Assembly (NCBI GenBank): GCA_964437505.1 | Contig: CAYTGU010000002.1 | Location: forward strand, 1 to 64,000 | Reading direction: 5' to 3' | DNA length: 64,000 bases | DNA from: JAHJDO01 sp964437505 | GTDB lineage: Bacteria; JAHJDO01 | In this document: positions 27,959 to 36,928 of the stretch, one piece after another | Layout of the letters: each line of letters begins with the position of its first letter | How positions within the stretch are numbered: position 1 is the first letter of the stretch | Program-made: the position numbers and the translations under genes | Notes under the pieces: model-generated | Databases searched by the model: none | What the model was told of the DNA's origin: nothing | The model's input: the letters and a program-made list of their open reading frames with translations, nothing else

Positions 27959-29298
27959 CTAATTATCTCCCAATGTCCACCTTTTGCCGAGCCAACACGC
28001 TTAAGAAAGCCTTCTTTTTTTAACTTTTTGATATGCCATTCTATCCCTTTAGAAGTTATCCCGACCATTCCAGTCAATTCTTTCGTGGTAACCCCAGGAT
28101 TTTCTTGCATCAACCGCAGTATCTTCTCCCTAGTTTTCTCCCTAGTTTTCTCCCTAGTTTCTCCAACTTTAAGCGAATAGCGGGGGTCGCGATAGAAGAT
28201 AACACGAAAAAATCTGCCCATTTCAAACACAGGCTCTTTCAGACCTGCTTCACGCATAAGATTTCTCATACGGTCAATTCCAGAGCCCATACGTTCAACT
28301 TTACCCATGCGGTGGAATAAATCCGCAATAATTGGATTTCTTCTTACTGATGATTTACTGAAATTATGCTTTGTAACGCCATCAGGCAATCCGCCGGGAT
28401 TTTCAATTTCCACACGATCATCATAAATTCCTATGTATATACTCGTGCCTTTCATGCTATAATTTCGATGAACTATCGCATTAACTACCGCTTCTCTTAA
28501 GGCGTCCAGAGGAATTTCATAAATATCCTGACGATTAAATCCTTTTATTTCGCTTCTTACGTTTAAATGTTTTTTAAGAAAAGTCTCAGCTTCATTAAAT
28601 TGCGTCAATAGATCATCCTGAACATCTTTGCGGTCGTAAATATTCGTCTTATCCCTTCCCTTAAAAGCCCCTAGAATGCTTTCCGAATGAGGGATAAATC
28701 TCTTAACTTTAGACGCAAACATTAACGCTCCTGCATTACTGATTTTGCCTTTCCTATATATGCTTAGACTTGTAAGAAAAGAGGGCATATTTGCTTTGCT
28801 AACCTTATAGGATGTATTCGCTTCCTGCAGAAATGTTTTTACTTTTTTAAATAAAATATCATTAAGGCTTAAATCGTTGCAAGTGATGTCCTCGAAAGAA
28901 ATAGTATCCGTCTCACGGAAGATAGAGCGCACTTCTCGTTGTGTTATCTTCTGCGTAACAGCGTCAAGTCTGCGGAAATATCCAGCAGAACAGCTATACG
29001 GCTTTTCATCTCCTTCAGCAACCTCAACAACAACAATCTCTTCAGTCTGCTGAATTTTCTTAATATGGATTGACGGCTCACAATTTCTGGCAATCGTATT
29101 TATTTCAGATTTCATCTTGTTCGTCAGTATTTCCCCGACTATTTTCCCGCTGTCGTTAACTCCAAGAAGCAACAATCCGCCTTTTGAATTGGCAAAAGCT
29201 ACAATATCACGATTAATCTTTGAGGTGTATTTCTCCTTAAACTCAACCGTTAAGCTTTCGCCTTCTTTGATTATCAACTTTAATTCTTCCGTTTTCAT
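27955..29298 (-). CDS. Schlafen/AlbA_2-type DNA-binding protein with RecG-like C-terminus
   Basis: A 447-residue predicted regulator. The N-terminal AlbA_2 domain (about 8-130) shows ESLTVEFKEKYTSKINRDIVAFANSKGG split across its first 40 residues. A central HATPase_c_4-type region with ALREAVVNAIVHRNYS (about 270-285) and a C-terminal winged helix (about 395-447) follow. Between them lies a tandem REKT repeat (about 378-392) coded by a 12-bp DNA repeat. AAGGAGG lies 10 nt before the ATG. Such proteins are usually treated as transcription regulators; here the stop overlaps the giant TPR gene start by 4 nt, so it probably belongs to that operon. Confidence 0.83.
   Translation of the reverse strand: MKTEELKLIIKEGESLTVEFKEKYTSKINRDIVAFANSKGGLLLLGVNDSGKIVGEILTNKMKSEINTIARNCEPSIHIKKIQQTEEIVVVEVAEGDEKPYSCSAGYFRRLDAVTQKITQREVRSIFRETDTISFEDITCNDLSLNDILFKKVKTFLQEANTSYKVSKANMPSFLTSLSIYRKGKISNAGALMFASKVKRFIPHSESILGAFKGRDKTNIYDRKDVQDDLLTQFNEAETFLKKHLNVRSEIKGFNRQDIYEIPLDALREAVVNAIVHRNYSMKGTSIYIGIYDDRVEIENPGGLPDGVTKHNFSKSSVRRNPIIADLFHRMGKVERMGSGIDRMRNLMREAGLKEPVFEMGRFFRVIFYRDPRYSLKVGETREKTREKTREKILRLMQENPGVTTKELTGMVGITSKGIEWHIKKLKKEGFLKRVGSAKGGHWEIIR
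28122..28165 (-). repeat. In-frame 12-bp tandem repeat in the AlbA_2-type gene
   Basis: The unit TTCTCCCTAGTT (plus-strand sense) is repeated about three and a half times and codes for REKT units linking the ATPase-like part to the winged helix. A unit of 12 keeps the frame, so slippage would change linker length without breaking the protein. Confidence 0.85.
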
Positions 29299-29326
29299 AT
29301 AAAAAAGGCCTCCTTAACAACAGTAA

Positions 29327-30697
29327 TTAGTTAAATAATAACACCACTGCTATAGTATTAATCAAAATATGGGCTATTATTGAAGTCCACAGCGAACCGC
29401 TTCTTTCATAAAGGTAAGAAAATATTATCCCCATAAAGACTAAAGGAATCATTCCTATCCATTCCAAATGCATAAGGCCAAATAATAAAGCACTCAAAAC
29501 AATAGCCCATCTTATGCCCAAATATTTCTTTATTCCATTGTACAAAAATCCTCTATAAAAGACTTCTTCGCAAAAAGGACCGATGAGGGTAATAAAAATA
29601 AAGGCAAAGAATAATTCCTTCTTTAACTTTAGTGAAAGAAGAAAATTCGCAATAAATTGGGTATATTGAATATGGAAAAATCTATTCAGACAAAAGTCGT
29701 AAAGAAAACCAAACGCTATAGCAATAATCACTCCTGATAAACAATAGACAGCCGCCTTCTTAAGAGCCAGCTTTCTAAATCCCAGTGCAGATATTTTTAG
29801 TTTATATTTAAAGAGAACCAGATAGCCTATCAGACCAATCACTATGAGATTTACAAGTAGCACGCTCAACAATAAATTTTTTAAAACTAGTAGCGATAAT
29901 ACCGAGAAGATAAGAAAGCAAATCTCCACTATTATTATATCTTTAAGTCCCCATTTAATCGCTGGGTAGGGAATAGCGATTCTTCTTTTCTGATAAAAGA
30001 GTTTTGTTAGAAAAATAATTAATACCAGTAATAAAATGCCTCCTGTTAGAATTGCCATAGTGATACCTACTGCTGACCATAGTTTTCCTGATTTTATCAA
30101 TTCATTAATACCCTTTCTTGTTTTTGCCTGATTCATATAACAAAGAGCAAGCATTAGATGAGCAGATTCAATATGTTTCCCTAGGGGATAGCAATTAATA
30201 TACTTTTTGAATCCTTCTTCTGCTTTAGAAAAATCTTTTTTCTTCAAATAACAATGAGCTAATTTATAATAACATTTACCTAAGTATATTTGGGCAACAG
30301 CTCTCAGCCTTGTTTCTTCAGCATAAGTAGATTTTAACTTTTGGAAATATAATAGAGCTTTTTCATACTCTCTTTGATCATAATAACTTATACCTATCAA
30401 ATAGTAGCAAATCCCTATATTAGTCCTGATTTTTCTTATTGTTTGAGTATCTATATCTTCTTTTTGAAGTTCCTCTTCACAATTAGATATGATTTTCTGG
30501 TAGAGAAGAATAGCTTCTTGATATCTCTTTTCGTCGATTAATTTGATAGTCTGATTAAACTCTTTTGAAGTAATTTTGCCTGTTGTATAGAAATGGAGAT
30601 TTATGTTTGTTCTGGTAGTATTTTCTATTGCTGTGTTAGTAAAACTTAAAGAAGGTAACCCAAATACAAGAAGTATAAGTAAAAGCAATCTTTTCAT
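29327..30697 (-). CDS. TPR protein fused to a CPBP-family intramembrane protease
   Basis: A 456-residue fusion: signal peptide or anchor (about 1-20), three to four TPR-like helices pairs (about 40-200), then eight or so hydrophobic helices ending in a CPBP/Abi (Rce1-like) domain. The three diagnostic motifs are present: EEVFYRG, FGLMHLEW and HILIN near the C-terminus. Such enzymes cleave substrates within the membrane. The periplasmic TPR portion may select partners. It is 1 nt from the next upstream gene and 28 nt before the AlbA_2-type gene. Its substrate is unknown. Confidence 0.86.
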   Translation of the reverse strand: MKRLLLLILLVFGLPSLSFTNTAIENTTRTNINLHFYTTGKITSKEFNQTIKLIDEKRYQEAILLYQKIISNCEEELQKEDIDTQTIRKIRTNIGICYYLIGISYYDQREYEKALLYFQKLKSTYAEETRLRAVAQIYLGKCYYKLAHCYLKKKDFSKAEEGFKKYINCYPLGKHIESAHLMLALCYMNQAKTRKGINELIKSGKLWSAVGITMAILTGGILLLVLIIFLTKLFYQKRRIAIPYPAIKWGLKDIIIVEICFLIFSVLSLLVLKNLLLSVLLVNLIVIGLIGYLVLFKYKLKISALGFRKLALKKAAVYCLSGVIIAIAFGFLYDFCLNRFFHIQYTQFIANFLLSLKLKKELFFAFIFITLIGPFCEEVFYRGFLYNGIKKYLGIRWAIVLSALLFGLMHLEWIGMIPLVFMGIIFSYLYERSGSLWTSIIAHILINTIAVVLLFN

Positions 30698-30698
30698 G

Positions 30699-32339
30699 TC
30701 AAAAAATGTCCCTTCTTTCCTTTTCTTGAGATTCCCAAGCCTCTTTAGCTACAATTGCTCTTTTTGTATCCTTAACTTCCTCAGGAAATTTTTTTTTACT
30801 TATGGTTGTTTCTCCTATTTTCCCCTGTAATGTTTTAGACTTTGCATTGACTTCCCTCCAGACAATATCAAAATCGCCCTGCCATCTTTTTTCTAAACCA
30901 GAAATGCCACCATCATCTTTGGCATTGTCTCCAAGGCTGTAAACGATAAATCCATCTCCTTCGCGACGATAGACGTAATTTTTACCTGTAAATGGATCCT
31001 TCGGTAATTTATTGATAATTCGTGGAGTAAGCTTAACTAGTGATGAAGGGTAATGCCCTTTCCTGTCCTTATATATTTTTAAGGCTAAAACGATTTCTAC
31101 AGCTCCTAGCCGAGCATCAATTCTCGCTTCTTGAGTGTAAATTTTGTAAAAGATAGGCTCATCAAAGGAAACTGGTGCATTTTTTATCTCTTCATTCAAT
31201 TTTTTTAATTCGTCTCTTACTTTCCAATAGGGCTGTTTAGTTAAAGAAATAGCATTAGCCATAGTCTTGAGGTAAAAGAACTCTTGCTGATTTAAGAACT
31301 CATCTGCACTTTTGCATCCACTTTTAAGATAAGCATCTTTTATTCTCTTCTTATATTTCCTTATATTTGCCTCCATTTTCTTTTCCATTTCTTCTTTGAA
31401 TTTTTTATGATCTTTTAAGTGAAAATACGCTTTTTCTATCTTTTTCCTATCCTCTTCGGTAAATTCAAAGAATGTTTCTCCTCTTTTTCTGCGTTGAGCA
31501 TAGTTTTGTCTTCCTAAAATCCTGTCTTCTATTAAACTTGAATATATCATTTTATCTTTTCTTTCCTTTTCTATTTCCCGAATAAGATTTTGGTATATTT
31601 CTATACTTAGCGGGACTCCTTTTTCTAAAGTCTTTCTTATGTTATCTATTGCAAGACTGTCCAAAGCAATTCTGACTAATTGAGAGATTAGAATAGGCTC
31701 ATTGGATAAAGATTTAGCAACTTTTAAACTAGTCAAGGATGTGTTTAAAGCATCGTCTATTTGTCCAATTTCCGACTGTATTTTTGCCTTAGCAGCAAGC
31801 ATACGAGCACAACTTCTCATTCCTGCCAACTGGGGAAGTAACATACCTATGAAATGCCCTGATTTTCCGCTTATACCTGTGCTTTTTTGATAATCTTTTC
31901 TTTTAGAAAATCGACATTTCATATTTGAAGCTTTTTCAAGCAACTGATAGAATCTTAAAAACTCAGAATTTTTAAATAAAAGAGCGGTTATTTTTCCTTT
32001 TTCTTCTTCCGAAATTTCCTCCCATTCTTTAGCCCCCTCATATGGCATATATTTCCACTCTTCCTTATATTTCTTTTCTAAATCTTTTTTTAGTTTAAAT
32101 GCCTTCCTATATACCAAAGCGCCATTTTCCTTATCTGGAATCTCTCTAGGAATAAGCTCTTCAATCGTTGTAGGCTCACCTCTATCTTTTATCTTTTGAA
32201 TCTCCTGCTGGAGTTTCCCCTGGCTCTTTTGGGCTCCAGCATAAAAACAACCAGCTAAAAGGCAAAGTGCTAAAACAAAGCTTAGGCTAAGTCTTTTTAG
32301 TTTGGAATTGATAAAAACATTTCTTCTGATTTCCTTCAT
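30699..32339 (-). CDS. Lipoprotein of unknown function with GspG-like C-terminus
   Basis: Not assignable to a named family. The frame is open from 32372, but AAAGGAG at 32350-32344 fits an ATG at 32339, giving 546 residues. A lipobox LLAGC near residue 30 predicts lipidation. The middle is helical and Lys/Glu-rich. The last 150 residues resemble the globular end of type II pseudopilins: ALKIYKDRKGHYPSSL, KLPKDPFTGKNYVYR and FIVYSLGDNAKDDGG. There is no prepilin leader. Similar tails occur in large planctomycete-type proteins (from family knowledge). It lies between the TPR-CPBP and giant TPR genes. Confidence 0.75.
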   Translation of the reverse strand: MKEIRRNVFINSKLKRLSLSFVLALCLLAGCFYAGAQKSQGKLQQEIQKIKDRGEPTTIEELIPREIPDKENGALVYRKAFKLKKDLEKKYKEEWKYMPYEGAKEWEEISEEEKGKITALLFKNSEFLRFYQLLEKASNMKCRFSKRKDYQKSTGISGKSGHFIGMLLPQLAGMRSCARMLAAKAKIQSEIGQIDDALNTSLTSLKVAKSLSNEPILISQLVRIALDSLAIDNIRKTLEKGVPLSIEIYQNLIREIEKERKDKMIYSSLIEDRILGRQNYAQRRKRGETFFEFTEEDRKKIEKAYFHLKDHKKFKEEMEKKMEANIRKYKKRIKDAYLKSGCKSADEFLNQQEFFYLKTMANAISLTKQPYWKVRDELKKLNEEIKNAPVSFDEPIFYKIYTQEARIDARLGAVEIVLALKIYKDRKGHYPSSLVKLTPRIINKLPKDPFTGKNYVYRREGDGFIVYSLGDNAKDDGGISGLEKRWQGDFDIVWREVNAKSKTLQGKIGETTISKKKFPEEVKDTKRAIVAKEAWESQEKERRDIF

Positions 32340-32371
32340 ATTTCTCCTTTCCTTTTCTATATATTTCATCA

Positions 32372-35300
32372 TTATTCAACCGCAGGTTTCTTTTTAATTA
32401 TTATTTCCTTGTTTTCGTTCTTATCTACTTTTGTGCAAAATTTACGAAATTCCGGATACTCTTCAGGCAAAATTCTTGAGACATCTAATTGAAACTTTAT
32501 TTTAACTATAATCTTATCGGGTAATTTACCATATGTTATTGATAAAGAGCCGAATTTGTTTTTCAGTTCAACATCTTGAGGCACGTGACTTACTTCATAG
32601 CCTTGCGGGAGCAAAAATTCATTGGTCCTGTTCTCCGTAAATGGATACGAAAGCAGGAGATCATGTTTTCGTGTACTGCTTGAAGCGTATCTTTGAGTGA
32701 GTTTGTGACGAATCATAACGGGATCAAATGAAAAACCTTCGGAAACAGGTTTTAAGAATTTTGGCACACTAATAGCGTAATTGTATTTTATAGGAGTATC
32801 CAACCCTGATAAATCGGGGAAATGGATGTTTATTACCTGCGCACCTTCAAATATGGTGTTTAACAGTTTTTCAAATTCCTCCTTCTGCTTTGAAGGAATT
32901 TGGAAAAAATATCTAATTCCGGGACAGAATGCTCCACTAGCTACTTCTGTTCCGCCAATGTATGCGCTGCCATCGTTTTTTAACAATACATTTTTATCTG
33001 AGATGCGGTTATTATGAATGCCTGCGCTAACTGGTATTGTAGATAACATGCCCTTTCTACGCTTCAGATTCACTACAAACACACCGACTCCCTGATCCAT
33101 CCATGGTATCTCATTGATACTGCTATATTCAGCAGTTCCATCCAGCCAGAGCTCTTTTCCGCCCTTGAGTTTAATATGACATATTGCGTGATTAAATAGG
33201 CCAAGATATGGCTGAAAGAAATCAAAGCTGCCTCTGGATCTTGTTCTTACAAGCACAATTTCCGAATGAATCCCTGCTTCTTTAAGCATTGTCATAATCA
33301 GCAGCGCTTTATCCTTGCAGTCGCCGAATTTCCTGTTAAATACCTGGCACGCCTTATATGGCTTGTAGCCGTGTATCCCAAATTCTAAACCTACATATCT
33401 GATTTTCTTAACAACGTAATTGTATATAGCTCTAATCTTATCAATTTCTGTATTCTTATTTTCGGTTAATGAAGCTACTGTTTTTTTTATTTCAGGAGAC
33501 GATTCCATCTGATCCTTTATAAGGGCAGAGTACCACCTGGAGACATTTGTCCAATCCTTAAAGGTGGATATAAGCAGGTATGGAGTGATTTCTGGATAAG
33601 GAGGCATACTCAACTCTTTCTCTATTTTTTCAATGTTTCTTTTATCCCAGATATAGGTGATAGTATCCGTATGTCTATTAAAAATCTTTTTGGGGATGAT
33701 ATTGAGCTTTGGGCTGTAGAAGTAAAATTTGCGTTGTTTTGGAGCAATGAGAATATATTTAGAATGAACAATAGGATTTGTATCTTTAAACAGGAACATA
33801 TTTCCAAAGTAATTACCATATATATTGCCACCTATATCATTGATCTTGTATTCAAAATCAACGATATCGCCTTTTTCAAGAGAACTAAACTTAATAGTTT
33901 TTCTTCTGTAATCATAGTATAGTCTATACTGCGGGCTGGATGTGGACACGTCAGAGAACTTATAGTAATCCGTTGTTGTTCCGTCTTTCTTTATAATACG
34001 CGCTTTTTTAATAATGACTTCCTGCTCTCCGGGCGTATAATATATGTTGAGATGATTAAAATCCCTTACCCCTTTATCTGTAAGAACTTTAATGACTTGA
34101 TGTACATATTCAGACGAAGTACCATCCGTATATACTCGTGAGATTGCTTTATCAAGAAGATAAACAGCTTCGCTATCAATGTGGTTTAGATTATTTGCAG
34201 AATTGATTATTGCTGTTATGTTCTCTGTGAAATTCTCTTCATAAGCTTCTTTCTTTGGACTCACAAATTCTTCGTATTTTCTGAGCCATGTATAGTCAGG
34301 CTTTATTTTCAAAGCCTTATTAACAAACTCTTCAAACTTTTCATAATTACCGATGCGTCGATATAGTAGCCCTAAATTTGAAAGTATTTCATAATTCTCC
34401 GGACAGATAGTCACTGCTTGATTACACACTTTAATGGCTTTATGAAATTGGTATCTGTTAGCATATATCTTTGCCCTGCGAAGATAGCTCCTCGTATCAT
34501 ACGGACTCAAGTCCGATATTTCACATAGTTTATTCAATGCTTCTGAATCTTTGCTCATATTCAGTAAAATTCTAACGATCTTGTCTCTTGCACGGTTATC
34601 CGTAAAATCTGTTTCGAGAAGCTTTCGGAGTTGTTCTAAAGTTTCTTCCTGTGAATGATGCTTCTCATAATAGCGGATTATACTATTTCGTGCTTCTTTC
34701 TTATATGCATGAGTATCTTTAATTTTCTCAAGCAAAGTAGGAATAAGCGGGGTTAAGCCTTGTTTTGAGTAAATGGATATCTTCAGACAAATTGCCGGGA
34801 TAAATGATGGATTAATCTCAAGGCATTTATTAATTATATGCAGAGCTTTTGTTAAGTTATCAGCATTTAGATAATACTTTGCTAATTGATAAAAGGCTAT
34901 TGTAAAATCAGGATCCAATTCAATAGTTTTCTCTAACATCTCCCTTCTTTTGTTTGGTTGATATGCAAGATTTGCTCCAAGATAACTATAGAAAGGATTA
35001 TCCGGATTTAGCTGAATCGCTTTTGTTATGCATAGAAAATCCTTATGTTTGGTTTCATCATACGGCAGGCTTTTATTGAGAAGATATGCTAAATAATAAT
35101 AGAGTTGTGCATTATCCGGGTCGGTTTTAACGCTTTCTTCAAGACGGGATATATTTTCGGAGTTAATCTTGCCTGTATCTTTCGCAGGAACATGTTCTGC
35201 TATCTTTGCAGGTAGATTTGCGCGAACTTTTAGTCTTGATATGCGTTTGCCATCCGGAGATGTTATTCTAAAAAGCAATCCCCATTTCCCCTGTTTTTGA

Positions 35301-36103
35301 CAGAGCTTAATCAGGATTTTGTTCCATCCTTTATTAAGAAAAACTCTTGCATGGCTCTGATCAAATCGCGCAGCATGATAATTATTATTGCTAAAAACCA
35401 AGCTGTTATTTAGCCATATCTTAATTGCATCGTCATGCCCTATTCTAAATACAACCTCTCTTTTCTTATTTGATTTAACAAATGTTAGTAAATAACTACA
35501 TGTATTTTTATTTGGTCTGAAAATAGCTCCAAGGTCAACAAATCCCAACGGAGATTCAATATTCATATGTCTCCATTTTACTTTTCTATCCTTACCCTGA
35601 TATTTAGAAGGAATTTTTATTTCCTTCTCGGGCGGGTATTCTTTGTCAAAACCTGTTTTCCCATCATTGTCAAAAGGCCCTATTACAAACCAGTTTTGAA
35701 TAAAACCAAGTTTTTTGCACAAGCTCTTTGCCGTCTCAATTTCCCCGTCTTCAAGGTACAGCTGCAGCATGAACCATTCAGCAAGAGATTTTAGTGGTTG
35801 GTTAGATTTCCTGCCTTTTCTTATATATTTGCAGATTTTTAAGACGTTTGTTTTATTACTGATACTGAAACGCATATCAAAAATTCTTCTTAGATATACC
35901 TCTTGCTGTACGCTATTAGAAGTCTCTCTGATTAGCTTTTCATACAAGGTAAATGCTTTATCATAATGTCCCTTTGCTTCCTCAGACAGCCCTGAGTTTT
36001 CCAGTACTAATATATCTCCTCTCTCTGGTGTTGAATAGATAGGGATACTGATAAAAAGTATTGAGAGAATAACGGAAAATAAAAATTTTGAATTAATCTT
36101 CAT
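32372..36103 (-). CDS. Exported TPR/DUF3857/transglutaminase-like protein with intact triad
   Basis: A 1243-residue exported protein, paralogous to 24233-27958. It has a signal peptide (MKINSKFLFSVILSILF), TPRs, a beta-sandwich beginning NWFVIGPFDNDGKTG, a second TPR array, a DUF3857 domain and a transglutaminase-like domain with Cys929 in FGDCKDKALL, His972 in FNHAICHI and Asp988 in LWLDGT, a complete papain-like triad. The frame is open to an ATG at 36136, but the promoter predicts transcription starting near 36131, so ATG 36103, preceded by TGGAGGG, is chosen. It heads the five-gene minus operon. The reaction may be peptide-bond cleavage or cross-linking; substrate unknown. Confidence 0.83.
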   Translation of the reverse strand: MKINSKFLFSVILSILFISIPIYSTPERGDILVLENSGLSEEAKGHYDKAFTLYEKLIRETSNSVQQEVYLRRIFDMRFSISNKTNVLKICKYIRKGRKSNQPLKSLAEWFMLQLYLEDGEIETAKSLCKKLGFIQNWFVIGPFDNDGKTGFDKEYPPEKEIKIPSKYQGKDRKVKWRHMNIESPLGFVDLGAIFRPNKNTCSYLLTFVKSNKKREVVFRIGHDDAIKIWLNNSLVFSNNNYHAARFDQSHARVFLNKGWNKILIKLCQKQGKWGLLFRITSPDGKRISRLKVRANLPAKIAEHVPAKDTGKINSENISRLEESVKTDPDNAQLYYYLAYLLNKSLPYDETKHKDFLCITKAIQLNPDNPFYSYLGANLAYQPNKRREMLEKTIELDPDFTIAFYQLAKYYLNADNLTKALHIINKCLEINPSFIPAICLKISIYSKQGLTPLIPTLLEKIKDTHAYKKEARNSIIRYYEKHHSQEETLEQLRKLLETDFTDNRARDKIVRILLNMSKDSEALNKLCEISDLSPYDTRSYLRRAKIYANRYQFHKAIKVCNQAVTICPENYEILSNLGLLYRRIGNYEKFEEFVNKALKIKPDYTWLRKYEEFVSPKKEAYEENFTENITAIINSANNLNHIDSEAVYLLDKAISRVYTDGTSSEYVHQVIKVLTDKGVRDFNHLNIYYTPGEQEVIIKKARIIKKDGTTTDYYKFSDVSTSSPQYRLYYDYRRKTIKFSSLEKGDIVDFEYKINDIGGNIYGNYFGNMFLFKDTNPIVHSKYILIAPKQRKFYFYSPKLNIIPKKIFNRHTDTITYIWDKRNIEKIEKELSMPPYPEITPYLLISTFKDWTNVSRWYSALIKDQMESSPEIKKTVASLTENKNTEIDKIRAIYNYVVKKIRYVGLEFGIHGYKPYKACQVFNRKFGDCKDKALLIMTMLKEAGIHSEIVLVRTRSRGSFDFFQPYLGLFNHAICHIKLKGGKELWLDGTAEYSSINEIPWMDQGVGVFVVNLKRRKGMLSTIPVSAGIHNNRISDKNVLLKNDGSAYIGGTEVASGAFCPGIRYFFQIPSKQKEEFEKLLNTIFEGAQVINIHFPDLSGLDTPIKYNYAISVPKFLKPVSEGFSFDPVMIRHKLTQRYASSSTRKHDLLLSYPFTENRTNEFLLPQGYEVSHVPQDVELKNKFGSLSITYGKLPDKIIVKIKFQLDVSRILPEEYPEFRKFCTKVDKNENKEIIIKKKPAVE

Positions 36104-36129
36104 ATGCAGTATAAACACCCTCCACAAAT

Positions 36130-36176
36130 CTTCCATTAATATAACATCTCATAGCTTTGCAAGCAATAAATTAAAA
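36130..36176 (-). promoter_or_regulatory. Promoter/leader repeat copy A
   Basis: First of four copies of a roughly 47-bp sequence (others at 38588, 41499 and 45291). On the minus strand it holds TTGCTT (36166-36161), a 17-nt spacer and TATATT (36143-36138), a good sigma-70 promoter for the giant TPR gene. Similarity continues downstream to GTTTATACTG and, on the other side, into the region before grpB (TTTCTTGACATT and GGTAACTGTTCAA shared with copy B). Confidence 0.7.
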
Positions 36177-36283
36177 ACTGTCAAGCAGGCTTTTGATGCC
36201 GAGTTTATTTTTTATCTTTCTTGACATTCTATGCTAGCGTGACAAAATAAGGGTAACTGTTCAATGATATATGTTAGATCCTT

Positions 36284-36853
36284 ATGGAAAAAATAATCGT
36301 TAATCAATATAACCCTCAATGGGTTTCTCAATTTGAATCATTGTACAATGCTATCTGGCCTCATATTTCAGATATAGCATTAACTTTGGAACATGTCGGA
36401 AGTACCTCTGTTCCAGGTCTTGTCGCTAAGCCAATCATAGACTTAACTATTGTTGCTCCTGAAGAAGGCTGTATGCCAATCATCATAAACCGGTTAGCAT
36501 CTATTGGCATAAAACATAGAGGCAATCTTGGTATTATAGGCCGTGAAGCGTTTACTAGATTACAAGGTTATCCAGAGCATAACCTATACGCTTGTATTTC
36601 TGGTTCTCAGCCATTGAGGAATCATATAGCTATTAGAGACGCGCTTAGAAACAATACTAAACTTGCCAAAAAATATGGCGAACTCAAGCTTTTATTGGCC
36701 TCTAAATATGAAAATGACATCGATTCATATGTAGAAGGAAAGTCTTCTTTTCTTCTTTCCATCTTAGAAGAATGTGGTTTTTCAAATGAAGATATCTATG
36801 AAATTGAAAACATTAATCGTAAACTCCAAAAGGGGTCTAACAATGCAAATTAG
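36284..36853 (+). CDS. GrpB-family nucleotidyltransferase-like protein
   Basis: A 189-residue GrpB/UPF0157 protein. The family core is clear: VNQYNPQWVSQFESL at the start, then LEHVGSTSVPGLVAKPIIDLT (split here as HVGSTSVPGL and KPIIDLTI), and HNLYAC with the C-terminal Lys/Tyr-rich helix. The family is related to nucleotidyltransferases and is often fused to dephospho-CoA kinase, but its reaction is not settled. It is flanked by promoter-repeat copy A upstream and the deaD-like gene downstream. Confidence 0.9.
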   Translation: MEKIIVNQYNPQWVSQFESLYNAIWPHISDIALTLEHVGSTSVPGLVAKPIIDLTIVAPEEGCMPIIINRLASIGIKHRGNLGIIGREAFTRLQGYPEHNLYACISGSQPLRNHIAIRDALRNNTKLAKKYGELKLLLASKYENDIDSYVEGKSSFLLSILEECGFSNEDIYEIENINRKLQKGSNNAN

Positions 36854-36928
36854 AAATTCCCCATTTTTTCAGATAATAGTGTATAGTCGTTAGGAATAAA
36901 TGGATAATAATTAGGAAAAGAGAAAGAT

